Positions 1 through 7,738 of a DNA stretch of 64,000 bases are shown one piece after another (position 1 is the first letter of the stretch; every line of letters starts with the position of its first letter). Under the pieces are notes generated by a model. The model did not search any database. It was not told the origin of the DNA and worked only from the letters and a program-made list of their open reading frames with translations. The translations under genes and the position numbers were made by a program. Where the stretch lies: positions 87,306 to 151,305 of the forward strand of contig PHFL01000039.1 of the NCBI GenBank assembly GCA_002794105.1, given 5' to 3'. Source of the DNA: Candidatus Thermochlorobacter aerophilus (GTDB lineage Bacteria; Bacteroidota; Chlorobiia; Chlorobiales; Thermochlorobacteraceae).

Positions 1-482
1 ATGTATATACAAATTTGTTTCAAAAGATGACTGTCCTTTATCAGGAGAAGTAGAAAAGGATGAAAGCTATTTTGGAGGAAAAAGGAAAGGTAGCAGAGGG
101 AGAGGCGCAAAGAGTAAAATTCCGGTATTTGGAATTCTTGAGAGAAATGGAAAAGTTAAAGTTGAGATAGTAAAAGATGTATCTGCTGAAACACTACTGA
201 GAGAAACCATAAGGAAAGTAAAGAGAGGAAGCTTGATATATACAGATAAATTCAAAAGTTATGATAGTCTTGTAGTGTATGGATTTAAGCATGAGAGGAT
301 AGATAAAAGTGTAAAGTTTGCAAATGGTAAAGTGTATATAAATGGCATAGAAGGATTTTGGAGTTATGCAAAGGAGAGGTTACTAAAATTTCATGGTGTA
401 AGCAAGGCGAATTTTATCTACTATCTAAAAGAGCTTGAATTTAGGTATAACTTTAGGGATAGTATTGATGATAGTTTATATA
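1..482 (+). mobile_element. IS1595-type insertion sequence, left copy, truncated at both visible ends
   Basis: Bases 1-482 match 2826-3307 with a single difference (A at 299, G at 3124), so this is a second copy of the element at 2440-3339. The left part lies outside the window. On the right the match stops abruptly at 482, about 32 bases before the terminal inverted repeat would end, so this copy has lost its right end. The sequence then passes directly into the methyltransferase gene region. The near identity shows that the two copies separated recently or are kept alike by gene conversion. Confidence 0.9.
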
Positions 483-556
483 CTTTTTCAAAAAAACATC
501 AAAAGGTAAAAAATGGAAGTTATATTGAAAAATTCAATTATAGAACATATAATTAA
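2..556 (+). pseudogene. IS1595-family (ISXO2-like DDE) transposase, 3' fragment
   Basis: This is an open frame entering from the window edge. It carries the three catalytic regions of the ISXO2-like DDE fold: EKDESYFGG, YTDKFKSYDS and INGIEGFWSYAKERL. Up to base 482 it equals the transposase of the right-hand copy; after that the frame reads about 24 unrelated codons (from TFSKKHQ) before a stop, because the true C-terminus and inverted repeat are gone. The N-terminal zinc ribbon is outside the window, so whether this copy still encodes active protein cannot be judged. It overlaps the start of the methyltransferase gene. Confidence 0.85.
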
Positions 557-1763
557 AAAAAAGAATACAAAAAATTTATTTGAACAAGATAGTAATATTC
601 AAACAGAAATCATTACAATAAACGGTGAAGAAATTCCCATTTTTATTGATGAATTCTGGACTTCTAAACAAAGACAAGCACATTCATTACACGAAATTTC
701 CTATCGTGCTTGCTTCAAACCGCAACTACCGCATTTTTTTATCAAAGCGTTAACTAATGAAAAATCGGTTGTTTATGATCCCTTTAACGGCAGAGGAACT
801 ACCGTTTTGGAAGCAGCATTATTAAACAGAAGCATAATAGCAAATGATATAAATCCTCTCAGCATCATTCTCTCAAAACCACGACTTTTTATTCCAGACG
901 TAGAATCGCTTAAAAAAAGATTGTTGCAAATTCCCATTAACTATGAACTGAAAGCCGATATTGATTTATCTATGTTTTATCATCCGAAAACAGAAGCAGA
1001 AATTATCAGTTTGAAAAATTATCTCAAAGAAAAGGAAATAAATCAGCAGAAAGATGAAATTGATTATTGGATACAAATGGTTGCAACAAATCGTCTGACA
1101 GGACATTCTGCTAATTTTTTTTCAGTATATACACTTCCTCCGAACCAAGCTATTAGTCCTGAAAAACAGAAAAAGATAAATCTTTTAAAAAATCAAAAAC
1201 CGGAATATAAGGATACAAGGTCTATTATTTTAAAGAAAACATACGATTTATTAAAAGATATTACTTCTAAGCAAATTAGTCAATTAAAAACTATCGGCCA
1301 TAATGCTTTGTTTCTTAATAAAGACGCCAGATTTACAGATGAAATTCCTGATGAATTCGTTGATTTAACGATAACATCTCCTCCTTTTCTGGATGTTGTT
1401 CAGTATGCAGATGATAACTGGTTACGATGCTGGTTTAATCATATTGATGCTGAAGAAGTCGGGAAAAAAATGACCATTACCGGAAAGGTTGAAGATTGGA
1501 AAAACGTTATGAAAGATGTTTTCAAACAATTATTCAGAATAACGAAAACAGGCGGCTATGTTGCATTTGAAGTTGGAGAAGTAAGAAATGGTAAGGTGAA
1601 GTTAGAAGAAATTGTTGCCCCCGTTGGAATGGAAGTTGGATTCAAATGTGAATGTATTATTGTTAATAAACAAATCTTCACAAAAACATCCAATATATGG
1701 GGGGTTAGCAACAATAAAAAAGGGACAAATACAAACAGAATAGTTGTATTTAAAAAATTATAG
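513..1763 (+). CDS. DNA amino-methyltransferase of a Type II restriction-modification system
   Basis: This 416-residue protein should transfer a methyl group from S-adenosylmethionine to an exocyclic amino group of adenine or cytosine and protect host DNA from the neighbouring nuclease. The SAM-binding motif DPFNGRGTT is at residues 89-97 and the catalytic TSPPF motif at 288-292. The roughly 190 residues between them fit a target-recognition region, giving the alpha-class order I-TRD-IV. TSPP suggests N4-cytosine or N6-adenine chemistry; the target site cannot be read. The ATG has a good AAAAGG box just upstream, although it lies inside the readthrough tail of the truncated transposase. The gene is strongly AT-rich compared with the chromosome beyond 3.4 kb, pointing to recent transfer. 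The endonuclease gene follows after two bases. Confidence 0.88.
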   Translation: MEVILKNSIIEHIIKKKNTKNLFEQDSNIQTEIITINGEEIPIFIDEFWTSKQRQAHSLHEISYRACFKPQLPHFFIKALTNEKSVVYDPFNGRGTTVLEAALLNRSIIANDINPLSIILSKPRLFIPDVESLKKRLLQIPINYELKADIDLSMFYHPKTEAEIISLKNYLKEKEINQQKDEIDYWIQMVATNRLTGHSANFFSVYTLPPNQAISPEKQKKINLLKNQKPEYKDTRSIILKKTYDLLKDITSKQISQLKTIGHNALFLNKDARFTDEIPDEFVDLTITSPPFLDVVQYADDNWLRCWFNHIDAEEVGKKMTITGKVEDWKNVMKDVFKQLFRITKTGGYVAFEVGEVRNGKVKLEEIVAPVGMEVGFKCECIIVNKQIFTKTSNIWGVSNNKKGTNTNRIVVFKKL

Positions 1764-1765
1764 TT

Positions 1766-2431
1766 ATGTGTAACAATGATTATACAAAAAAATTAGAAAG
1801 TATTATTAAACAAATGTTACAACCGCTTAAAGGTATTCCTTTAAAATTAGTTATTGAAAGTTTATACAATCATACTATTATCCCATTTGATTTTAATGAC
1901 ACAAGAGACCAAAAGTTATTAGAAGATTTGATTGTTGTTGCAGATAGAAGTGCAAAAAATATAAATAAAAAAGGAATATTACGTAGAAGAGCAAACGAAG
2001 TTGGTAATGATATTGAAAAATATGTAAAAGAAAGCTTAGCAGCCATTGGTTATGAATGTAACACCCCTATCACATCTGAAGGGAAAATGAAATCAACAGG
2101 ATATCCAGATATTGAATTCATAGATAGATTCAATAGAACAAATTATCTAGAATGTAAAACATTTAATTCTGAATCATTAAATTCTTCACTAAGAAGTTTT
2201 TATTTATCACCTTCCAGAACATCTAAAATAACCAAAGACGCTCATCATTTTGCAATATCAATGGAAATTTATCAAAGTGGTAGTAAAAATGGGCTCAGCA
2301 TATTCAAATGCAAAGGATGGAAAATTTTATGTTTAGAAAAACTTGAAGTAGATGTAAAATATGAATTTCAAGCAGATAACATCCATTTGTATAAAAAAGA
2401 AATGATATTAGCAGAAAGAAATATTAAATAA
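1766..2431 (+). CDS. Probable Type II restriction endonuclease (PD-(D/E)XK fold)
   Basis: This is a 221-residue protein. Its identity rests on position and on a nuclease-like motif: P114-D115 in the YPDIEF segment, then E129-x-K131 in YLECKTF, the spacing of a PD-(D/E)XK metal site. A helical stretch with E84 (GNDIEKYV) precedes it and could supply another acidic residue. It starts two bases after the methyltransferase stop, so translation is probably coupled. I do not recognise the subfamily or the recognition sequence. Alternatives are a nuclease of another defence type or an inactive remnant, but the frame is intact and the paired layout is typical of Type II systems. Base composition matches the methyltransferase, so the two arrived together. 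Confidence 0.75.
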   Translation: MCNNDYTKKLESIIKQMLQPLKGIPLKLVIESLYNHTIIPFDFNDTRDQKLLEDLIVVADRSAKNINKKGILRRRANEVGNDIEKYVKESLAAIGYECNTPITSEGKMKSTGYPDIEFIDRFNRTNYLECKTFNSESLNSSLRSFYLSPSRTSKITKDAHHFAISMEIYQSGSKNGLSIFKCKGWKILCLEKLEVDVKYEFQADNIHLYKKEMILAERNIK

Positions 2432-2439
2432 AAACAAAA

Positions 2440-2468
2440 GGTAATTACTCAAAATAATCCACCTATGC
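2440..2468 (+). repeat. Left terminal inverted repeat of the right IS copy
   Basis: The outer bases GGTAATTACTC mirror the end of the element at 3311-3339. The match is 23 of 29 positions, with the outermost bases and the central GGTGGA block best conserved. It marks the transposase binding end. Confidence 0.8.
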
Positions 2469-2495
2469 TATAATAAGTAGTATAGGAGGTAAAAC

Positions 2496-3330
2496 ATGAA
2501 TTTAGTAGAATTACTACAAATAGCATCATCAGAGGAAAAAGTAGTATAGTTTAAGAGAAAAAGGCATACTTAAAACATTTGATAGCTGTCCTTTTTGTCA
2601 TGATAGAAACATTGGTAAAATTAGGAGAAACTTCTACAAATGCTATAAATGTAAAAAGGAATGGAGCGTTAGAAAAGACAGTATCCTTGAAGATTTAAAA
2701 GTTCCATTTTCTAAATTCATATTGGCTGTAAAGCTATTTATCCTTGAAGTTTCAGTTAACAAAGCGCATAAAGAGCTTGGTTTAGCTTACAATACTACGC
2801 ACAAAATCTACACAAAACTTAGGCAATGTATATACAAATTTGTTTCAAAAGATGACTGTCCTTTATCAGGAGAAGTAGAAAAGGATGAAAGCTATTTTGG
2901 AGGAAAAAGGAAAGGTAGCAGAGGGAGAGGCGCAAAGAGTAAAATTCCGGTATTTGGAATTCTTGAGAGAAATGGAAAAGTTAAAGTTGAGATAGTAAAA
3001 GATGTATCTGCTGAAACACTACTGAGAGAAACCATAAGGAAAGTAAAGAGAGGAAGCTTGATATATACAGATAAATTCAAAAGTTATGATAGTCTTGTAG
3101 TGTATGGATTTAAGCATGAGAGGGTAGATAAAAGTGTAAAGTTTGCAAATGGTAAAGTGTATATAAATGGCATAGAAGGATTTTGGAGTTATGCAAAGGA
3201 GAGGTTACTAAAATTTCATGGTGTAAGCAAGGCGAATTTTATCTACTATCTAAAAGAGCTTGAATTTAGGTATAACTTTAGGGATAGTATTGATGATAGT
3301 TTATATAAATGCTTGGGTGGAATAAATTGA
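2496..3330 (+). pseudogene. IS1595-family transposase, disrupted by stop and frameshift
   Basis: An ATG at 2496 follows a good ribosome site (TAGGAGG). It begins a typical N-terminus (MNLVELLQIASSEEK) but meets TAG at 2547. The coding sense continues in another frame from 2548, giving a zinc ribbon (CPFC and CYKC), a helical DNA-binding region and the DDE domain (EKDESYFGG, YTDKFKSYDS, INGIEGFWSYAKERL) to the stop at 3330. One substitution plus a two-base loss near 2547-2552 would explain the break. Programmed frameshifting is possible but not known for this family. An internal ATG at 2722 opens a 202-residue frame lacking the zinc ribbon, so the copy is probably not self-mobile. Confidence 0.8.
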
Positions 3331-3339
3331 GGAATTACC
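3311..3339 (-). repeat. Right terminal inverted repeat of the right IS copy
   Basis: This is the reverse-complement partner of 2440-2468. It lies inside the last codons of the transposase frame and just past its stop. The corresponding end is missing from the left IS copy, which diverges after base 482. Confidence 0.8.
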
Positions 3340-3363
3340 AAAGATAGCTTGAAAGCAAACATC

Positions 3364-3391
3364 AAAGGCAGGCTTTACTGCCCACCTTTTT
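3364..3391 (+). terminator. Possible intrinsic terminator next to the IS
   Basis: A short stem GGCAG/CTGCC with a six-base loop is followed by CACCTTTTT on the plus strand. It lies just outside the right IS end and before the convergent minus-strand gene. The stem is only five pairs, so this is weak. Confidence 0.3.
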
Positions 3392-3452
3392 AGTTGAGCA
3401 ACAATTGATTTAGCAACATTTGTTGTAGGTTTTGGCGCGCTGCCTGAAGCAA

Positions 3453-4265
3453 TTAGAAGTACACGCCAAGCATGGGTACAGCAAGAAGCCCACTACGCTG
3501 ATTAGCGAACACGTAGCGTACATCAATGCCAACAAGCAAGTTCCGCAAGATGAAAAATTCTGGAATGCGATAGTAGAAGACGTTCCCTGCTGTGTAGAAA
3601 ATGCTGTTTATGTTCATGTTAAGTTCCACGGGAGGAATCAGACCAGGAATCTCAAAGGTGATAGTAGCATTAGAGTTAAGTGAAGACCACAGACAGCCAA
3701 TGCCAGCATAAGCACGGTTAGCAAACTGTCCGCCGAAGAGATTCATAGGCACTTCAAAACCCAGCTCAGTGCCAAGTATATTATTCCTAAGCCAAGGCCG
3801 GTTGATGGTTCCAACCGTAGTTACACCTGAAGAAAAGTCTGTGCCGAGCGAAAGAAGACCGATGAAACCAAGGTAGAGGCCGAAGGGAAAAGTGTAACCA
3901 AGGCGTGAAGTAGAACCAAACCCATAACCTTGACTAAAACCGTAGCCGAAACCGCTCATGACTGAAACGCCGGGCCTACGAACAGAAGAAGGAAGTGGCG
4001 TAACGCGTGGAAGAGAGGTATTGACAACAGGGACTGGTGGTGTGATAGAAGACAAATCGAGATATGGCTCGGGGCGGACAGGTTCAAAGCCAGTCACCGG
4101 CGAAGGTTTATCATCACGAGAAATATATGCGGGAGCAACCGTAGTTACTGGGAGCCCTTGTGGATGAAATGCAGGGCTTTCAGATGATCCTCCCATGCGT
4201 CCAAACAGTTGAGCGTGCGCGACATGTGCACTCAAGAGCAGCAGGGCTAAGAGTGGGTACCGCAT
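3453..4265 (-). CDS. Exported, probable outer-membrane beta-barrel protein of unknown function
   Basis: From the ATG at 4265 the 270-residue product begins with a signal peptide (MRYPLLALLLLSAHVAHA, then Q). A further upstream start is possible, but the added residues would spoil the signal sequence. After cleavage there is a Pro/Ser/Val-rich segment of about 80 residues, then a Gly/Phe/Tyr-rich region with alternating hydrophobic stretches, and a C-terminal Phe (LGVYF), as is common for outer-membrane barrels. I do not recognise a named family. The barrel assignment is inferred from composition and the end residue. Confidence 0.6.
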   Translation of the reverse strand: MRYPLLALLLLSAHVAHAQLFGRMGGSSESPAFHPQGLPVTTVAPAYISRDDKPSPVTGFEPVRPEPYLDLSSITPPVPVVNTSLPRVTPLPSSVRRPGVSVMSGFGYGFSQGYGFGSTSRLGYTFPFGLYLGFIGLLSLGTDFSSGVTTVGTINRPWLRNNILGTELGFEVPMNLFGGQFANRAYAGIGCLWSSLNSNATITFEIPGLIPPVELNMNINSIFYTAGNVFYYRIPEFFILRNLLVGIDVRYVFANQRSGLLAVPMLGVYF

Positions 4266-4461
4266 ATTAATTGGCGATTTTTCGTTAAGGCTTTTGCATT
4301 TAAGCAGGCTTACGATAGGAATATACCAAAGATTCAAGTTTCGTTCAAGTTTCAAGAGAAGAAAATTCTGTTATTGCAGTTTGCAAAACCCTCAAAAGAA
4401 AAAAAACGAGCATCAGAGAAACAATAAAGACGAGATAGCTCGGCGCACTTAGCCATGCCCA

Positions 4462-5559
4462 CTACCGTGATGCGGGATGTGCGGTATTGAAAAGAGGTAG
4501 CTGATGCTGCATCGCTTCAATGATGGTTTTATTAGCTTTGGGGAAAGCATACTGTGGCAGGTCTTCGATGCGGACCCAGCGCACTTCTTGGCTGGATTTG
4601 GGCACAGCTTCACCAGAGAGATATTGACAATGAAACGCATGCAGCGTAATTCTAAAATGCGTATATGCGTGCTTGACTTCGGCAAATTTCTCGCCAACTG
4701 CAACCTGCAAGCTAGTTTCTTCAGCAATCTCGCGGCGACAGCATTCCTCAAGTGATTCACCGGGTTGCTGCTTGCCGCCCGGAAATTCCCACAGGTTACT
4801 CAAAAGACCTTCAGCTTTGCGCAAGGCAATGAGAACAGTATTGTGGCGGTGCACTACACCAACAGCTACATGGTAGTGCGGCGGTGGCGGCCTGCGAGAC
4901 TTGATAGGCAATTGGTGCTCAGCTCCATGCTGAAAGGCATAGCAGCTTGAACGCACTGGGCAGCGCAGGCAATCAGGCTTTTTAGGTAGGCAGACTGTAG
5001 CACCAAGTTCCATCACCGCCTCATTGAAAAGCCCTGCTTGCCCCTTGGGAAGATGCTGCAGAGCTACTGTTTCAATTTGCGCCTTCGTTGAAGGCTCTCG
5101 CAAGTCGCTGTAGATGCCAAAGTATCGAGCAAAGACACGCATGGCGTTGCCATCAATAGCAACGCAATCCTGACCGAAAGCGATACTGGCGACACTTGCA
5201 GAAGTGTAATCTCCAAAACCTTTGAGTTTGCGCAATTCCTCACGGGTGCGTGGCATGGCGCCACCGTATTTTTGAAGAATGACTTGCGCGGCATGCTGCA
5301 AGTAACGAGCGCGTGCGTAGTAGCCCAATCCTTCCCATGCTTTCATCAAATCATGAGTGTCCGCTTGAGCCAGTGCTTCAATCGTAGGAAATTTTTCCAA
5401 GAAACGCTGATAGTAGGGAATCACTGTAGCCACTTGCGTTTGCTGTAGCATGACCTCTGAAATCCAGATGTGATACGGGTTGCGCGTGCGCCGCCACGGC
5501 AAATCTCGCTTGTGCTGATGGAACCACGCAATTAGAGCTGCTGAAAATTCACTGCTCAT
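4462..5559 (-). CDS. mutY: A/G-specific adenine DNA glycosylase
   Basis: This 365-residue enzyme removes adenine mispaired with 8-oxoguanine or guanine. The helix-hairpin-helix glycosylase core has the catalytic Glu35 (SEVMLQQTQ), a hairpin LKGFGDYTS and the catalytic Asp136 (VAIDGNAMRV), which align with E. coli Glu37 and Asp138. Four cysteines at 190, 197, 200 and 206 (C-x6-C-x2-C-x5-C) hold the [4Fe-4S] cluster. The C-terminal half is the NUDIX-like 8-oxoG recognition domain, with a box around PGGKQQPGESLEE. Length and domain order are normal. It is the last gene of a minus-strand group beginning near 7.7 kb and starts 21 bases after the HAD gene. Confidence 0.96.
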   Translation of the reverse strand: MSSEFSAALIAWFHQHKRDLPWRRTRNPYHIWISEVMLQQTQVATVIPYYQRFLEKFPTIEALAQADTHDLMKAWEGLGYYARARYLQHAAQVILQKYGGAMPRTREELRKLKGFGDYTSASVASIAFGQDCVAIDGNAMRVFARYFGIYSDLREPSTKAQIETVALQHLPKGQAGLFNEAVMELGATVCLPKKPDCLRCPVRSSCYAFQHGAEHQLPIKSRRPPPPHYHVAVGVVHRHNTVLIALRKAEGLLSNLWEFPGGKQQPGESLEECCRREIAEETSLQVAVGEKFAEVKHAYTHFRITLHAFHCQYLSGEAVPKSSQEVRWVRIEDLPQYAFPKANKTIIEAMQHQLPLFNTAHPASR

Positions 5560-5580
5560 AAGATCTTTTTCATGAAGGAG

Positions 5581-6300
5581 TTATGCGTGCTCTAAGAATA
5601 ACTCTTTTAGCTCTAATAGTGAGCGTATAACTATACAATCATCTCGCAAAGACTTGCGTCTGTCAAGCAAAATAGCAGACATACCTGCCGAGCGAGCACC
5701 TTTCACATCAATGGAATACACATCGCCAACATAGACACATGCACTGGGTGGTAAGTCAAGTTTTTGAAGCGCAATAGCAAAAATTTCAGGGTCGGGCTTT
5801 TCCACACCAACTTCATGTGAGTCAATGACAAACTCGAGATACGGTCGCAACCCATACTGAATCGTCAAGGCTTCGGCACGACCATCTGAGTTGGAAATCA
5901 TGGCGAGCCGATAGCGTGCCTGTAGCGATTGCAGTACATCTAATGTATCTGGCAAAAGATACCGCCAGAGATTTTCACGATGATGTTCACGCAGGATAAA
6001 ATCGCGAACATACGCCGTGCGGTCGGAAATCAAATCTTCTGGAATTGGTAGCGCATAGAGCAAGTGCTCAAAGAAAATCGGTAGCCGAGACGCATCGCTG
6101 GTATTTTTGTTTTCTTCCACAAGGCGACTGATGGCATCAGTTGCAGCAGATACAGCCTTGAAGAAATCATCCTCTTGCAGTTCAAACTGATACTGCTGCT
6201 GAAAAGCCTCACGAAAAAAAGGATAGCTTAAGTGCAGCAGCGTGCCACCTAAATCAAAGATGATGGCTTTGAGTGCCTTAGGATTTAGTGGCATAGCCAT
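5581..6300 (-). CDS. HAD-superfamily hydrolase, subfamily IA type
   Basis: This 239-residue cytoplasmic phosphatase-like protein shows all four HAD motifs: motif I FDLGGTLL near residue 16, motif II ISNSDGR, motif III Lys in EKPDPEIF, and motif IV VGDVYSIDVKGA. The cap sits between motifs I and II. In motif I the second acidic residue of DxDGT is Gly (D-L-G-G-T). This is found in several active HAD branches but weakens the general-acid step, so substrate and rate cannot be predicted. It lies in a tight same-strand group with the SDR upstream (19-base gap) and mutY downstream. Confidence 0.85.
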   Translation of the reverse strand: MAMPLNPKALKAIIFDLGGTLLHLSYPFFREAFQQQYQFELQEDDFFKAVSAATDAISRLVEENKNTSDASRLPIFFEHLLYALPIPEDLISDRTAYVRDFILREHHRENLWRYLLPDTLDVLQSLQARYRLAMISNSDGRAEALTIQYGLRPYLEFVIDSHEVGVEKPDPEIFAIALQKLDLPPSACVYVGDVYSIDVKGARSAGMSAILLDRRKSLRDDCIVIRSLLELKELFLEHA

Positions 6301-6319
6301 GTCGAATGGTCATGATGAT

Positions 6320-7045
6320 TTAGCTGACTGGCGCTGCTGCGCTCGTGGCAAGAGTTGACGCAGGCAAAGCATCGAGATATGGTGATAGTGAGGTCTGTGC
6401 TTCTTCGTTGAGACGAATCGCCTCAAAAGTATTGTTCTTAGCCTTTGGATGCCAAAGTGAAAGCACAGCCAGCTCAGCAACATCGCTTCGGTCAATCACA
6501 CCAGAAATTTTATCGCCAACATCCAATCGCAGCTTATGTCGGAGCGGTTCGCCATCTTTTAAGCCGCCAGGACGGATGATGGTAAAAGTTCGTCCTTCTG
6601 TAGAGAAGACTTTCTCGAGATGCTTTTCAGCACGACGCTTTTGGGACAGCACTCCGCCGAAGAGGTTCAATGGATGAAAAGGCTTAGTTACCGCAATCGA
6701 GCTGATGAGCACAAAATGCTGAACCCCAGCATCGGCTGCAGCATCAATAAGACGAATGGTGCCGTCTCCATCGACTTGCACTGGCGAGTCTTCACCAATT
6801 GGTGCAGTGGCGCCAAGTGCGCAGATAACAGCGTTGCATGTTCTCACGCATCTCCTAACGGCATCAGCATTTTGAATATGACCGAGCTCGACTTCGATAT
6901 TATTGAACTCGGCGAGCTTATCGGCTCTGCGCGCAAATGCACGCAAGGAAATGCCGTAATGCAAAAGACGGCGAACGACCCACAGACCTGTGCGACCTGT
7001 TGCACCAGCAACTAAAACCTTGCCTTGGAACGGTAGTGTAGACAT
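6320..7045 (-). CDS. NAD(P)-binding atypical SDR (SDR5/NmrA-like) protein
   Basis: A Rossmann fold of 241 residues. The dinucleotide motif is GATGRTG near residue 14, followed by an Arg-containing second strand (AFARRADKL) that suggests NADP(H). Downstream come CNAVICALGA, the LISSIAV strand and a KRRAEKHL helix where classical SDRs have YxxxK; here the Tyr is replaced (SQKRRAEK), as in atypical SDRs such as Tic62/HCF173-like proteins. It may act as a reductase, a redox sensor or an assembly factor. Flanked closely by a membrane protein gene and the HAD gene. Confidence 0.8.
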   Translation of the reverse strand: MSTLPFQGKVLVAGATGRTGLWVVRRLLHYGISLRAFARRADKLAEFNNIEVELGHIQNADAVRRCVRTCNAVICALGATAPIGEDSPVQVDGDGTIRLIDAAADAGVQHFVLISSIAVTKPFHPLNLFGGVLSQKRRAEKHLEKVFSTEGRTFTIIRPGGLKDGEPLRHKLRLDVGDKISGVIDRSDVAELAVLSLWHPKAKNNTFEAIRLNEEAQTSLSPYLDALPASTLATSAAAPVS

Positions 7046-7057
7046 AGGATTGAGCAG

Positions 7058-7690
7058 TTACTTCAAAAGTGCAAGAGGTGAATTCTGCCAAAGTGAATAG
7101 TGTATGGAATATACGACACCAGCGTCAACAATTGCATGCAGGAAAACAATTCCCCAAACATCTCTGAAAAAGAAATACAGCGCCGACCAGCAAAGAACAA
7201 GCGCAACTTGTAGTGGGAAAAACAGTTGCTTGAAAATGACTTTGTCAGGTGGCATCTCGGAGAGAGGAATAACATGCGGCGGTAGAGCATTAATCCAGAG
7301 CACACCGTGAATAAATCCACTGAAAACCATAAACATCAAAATACCGCCAAGAAATAAGTAAGGGGACTTGTCAGTAAAATTGCGCATCATATTTTCGCCG
7401 AGCTTAAAGATCGCGAGGAAAACGAAAGTTTCGCAAGAACCATTCAGCACAGCAAAAATAATCATGCTCATGACATCAAACGGGCGACCGCCATTGCTTG
7501 TGGAATTGTAATACACATAGATATTTGCCGCCACAACTAAGAGTGATACAAGAAATAAGAAATTTCTCTTAATTGAGGTGCTGCGGTCAGTAGATGTGGT
7601 TTTTTCAGGGAAAAGTTCATCGCCAAGAAAAAGTATGGCGCATATGATACCAACTGCCCAGTAGAAAAGGATAAATAGTGTCATGTTCAT
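7058..7690 (-). CDS. Multipass membrane protein, possibly CPBP-like
   Basis: A 210-residue protein with about six hydrophobic segments. Three spaced motifs, CETFVF, FIHGVLW and FLHAIVDAG, have the Glu and His positions that resemble the active-site helices of CPBP (Abi) glutamic-type intramembrane proteases. The canonical EExxxR is not present, so this is only a resemblance. It starts 12 bases ahead of the SDR and is probably in the same operon. No confident function. Confidence 0.5.
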   Translation of the reverse strand: MNMTLFILFYWAVGIICAILFLGDELFPEKTTSTDRSTSIKRNFLFLVSLLVVAANIYVYYNSTSNGGRPFDVMSMIIFAVLNGSCETFVFLAIFKLGENMMRNFTDKSPYLFLGGILMFMVFSGFIHGVLWINALPPHVIPLSEMPPDKVIFKQLFFPLQVALVLCWSALYFFFRDVWGIVFLHAIVDAGVVYSIHYSLWQNSPLALLK

Positions 7691-7738
7691 AAAAAGGAGA
7701 GTGCTACGGTATTCTTTTAACTAGTAGTTAAGAGGAGA

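Larger units (their letters stand above)
2440..3339 (+). mobile_element. IS1595-type insertion sequence, right copy, both ends present
   Basis: This 900-base element is bounded by 29-base imperfect inverted repeats (23 of 29 positions agree) that start and end with GGTAATTAC/GTAATTACC-like ends. It carries one ISXO2-like transposase reading frame, here broken. IS1595-family elements normally make an 8-base target duplication; the flanks AAACAAAA (2432-2439) and AAAGATAG (3340-3347) do not match. This copy therefore was probably not a simple independent insertion, and the unit that moved may be the whole cassette from the left copy to this right end. Confidence 0.88.

Noticed and set aside
2496..2722. 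Programmed frameshift in the transposase instead of a mutation
   Set aside because: There is no slippery run with a following structure at 2540-2552, and the family is not known to need one.
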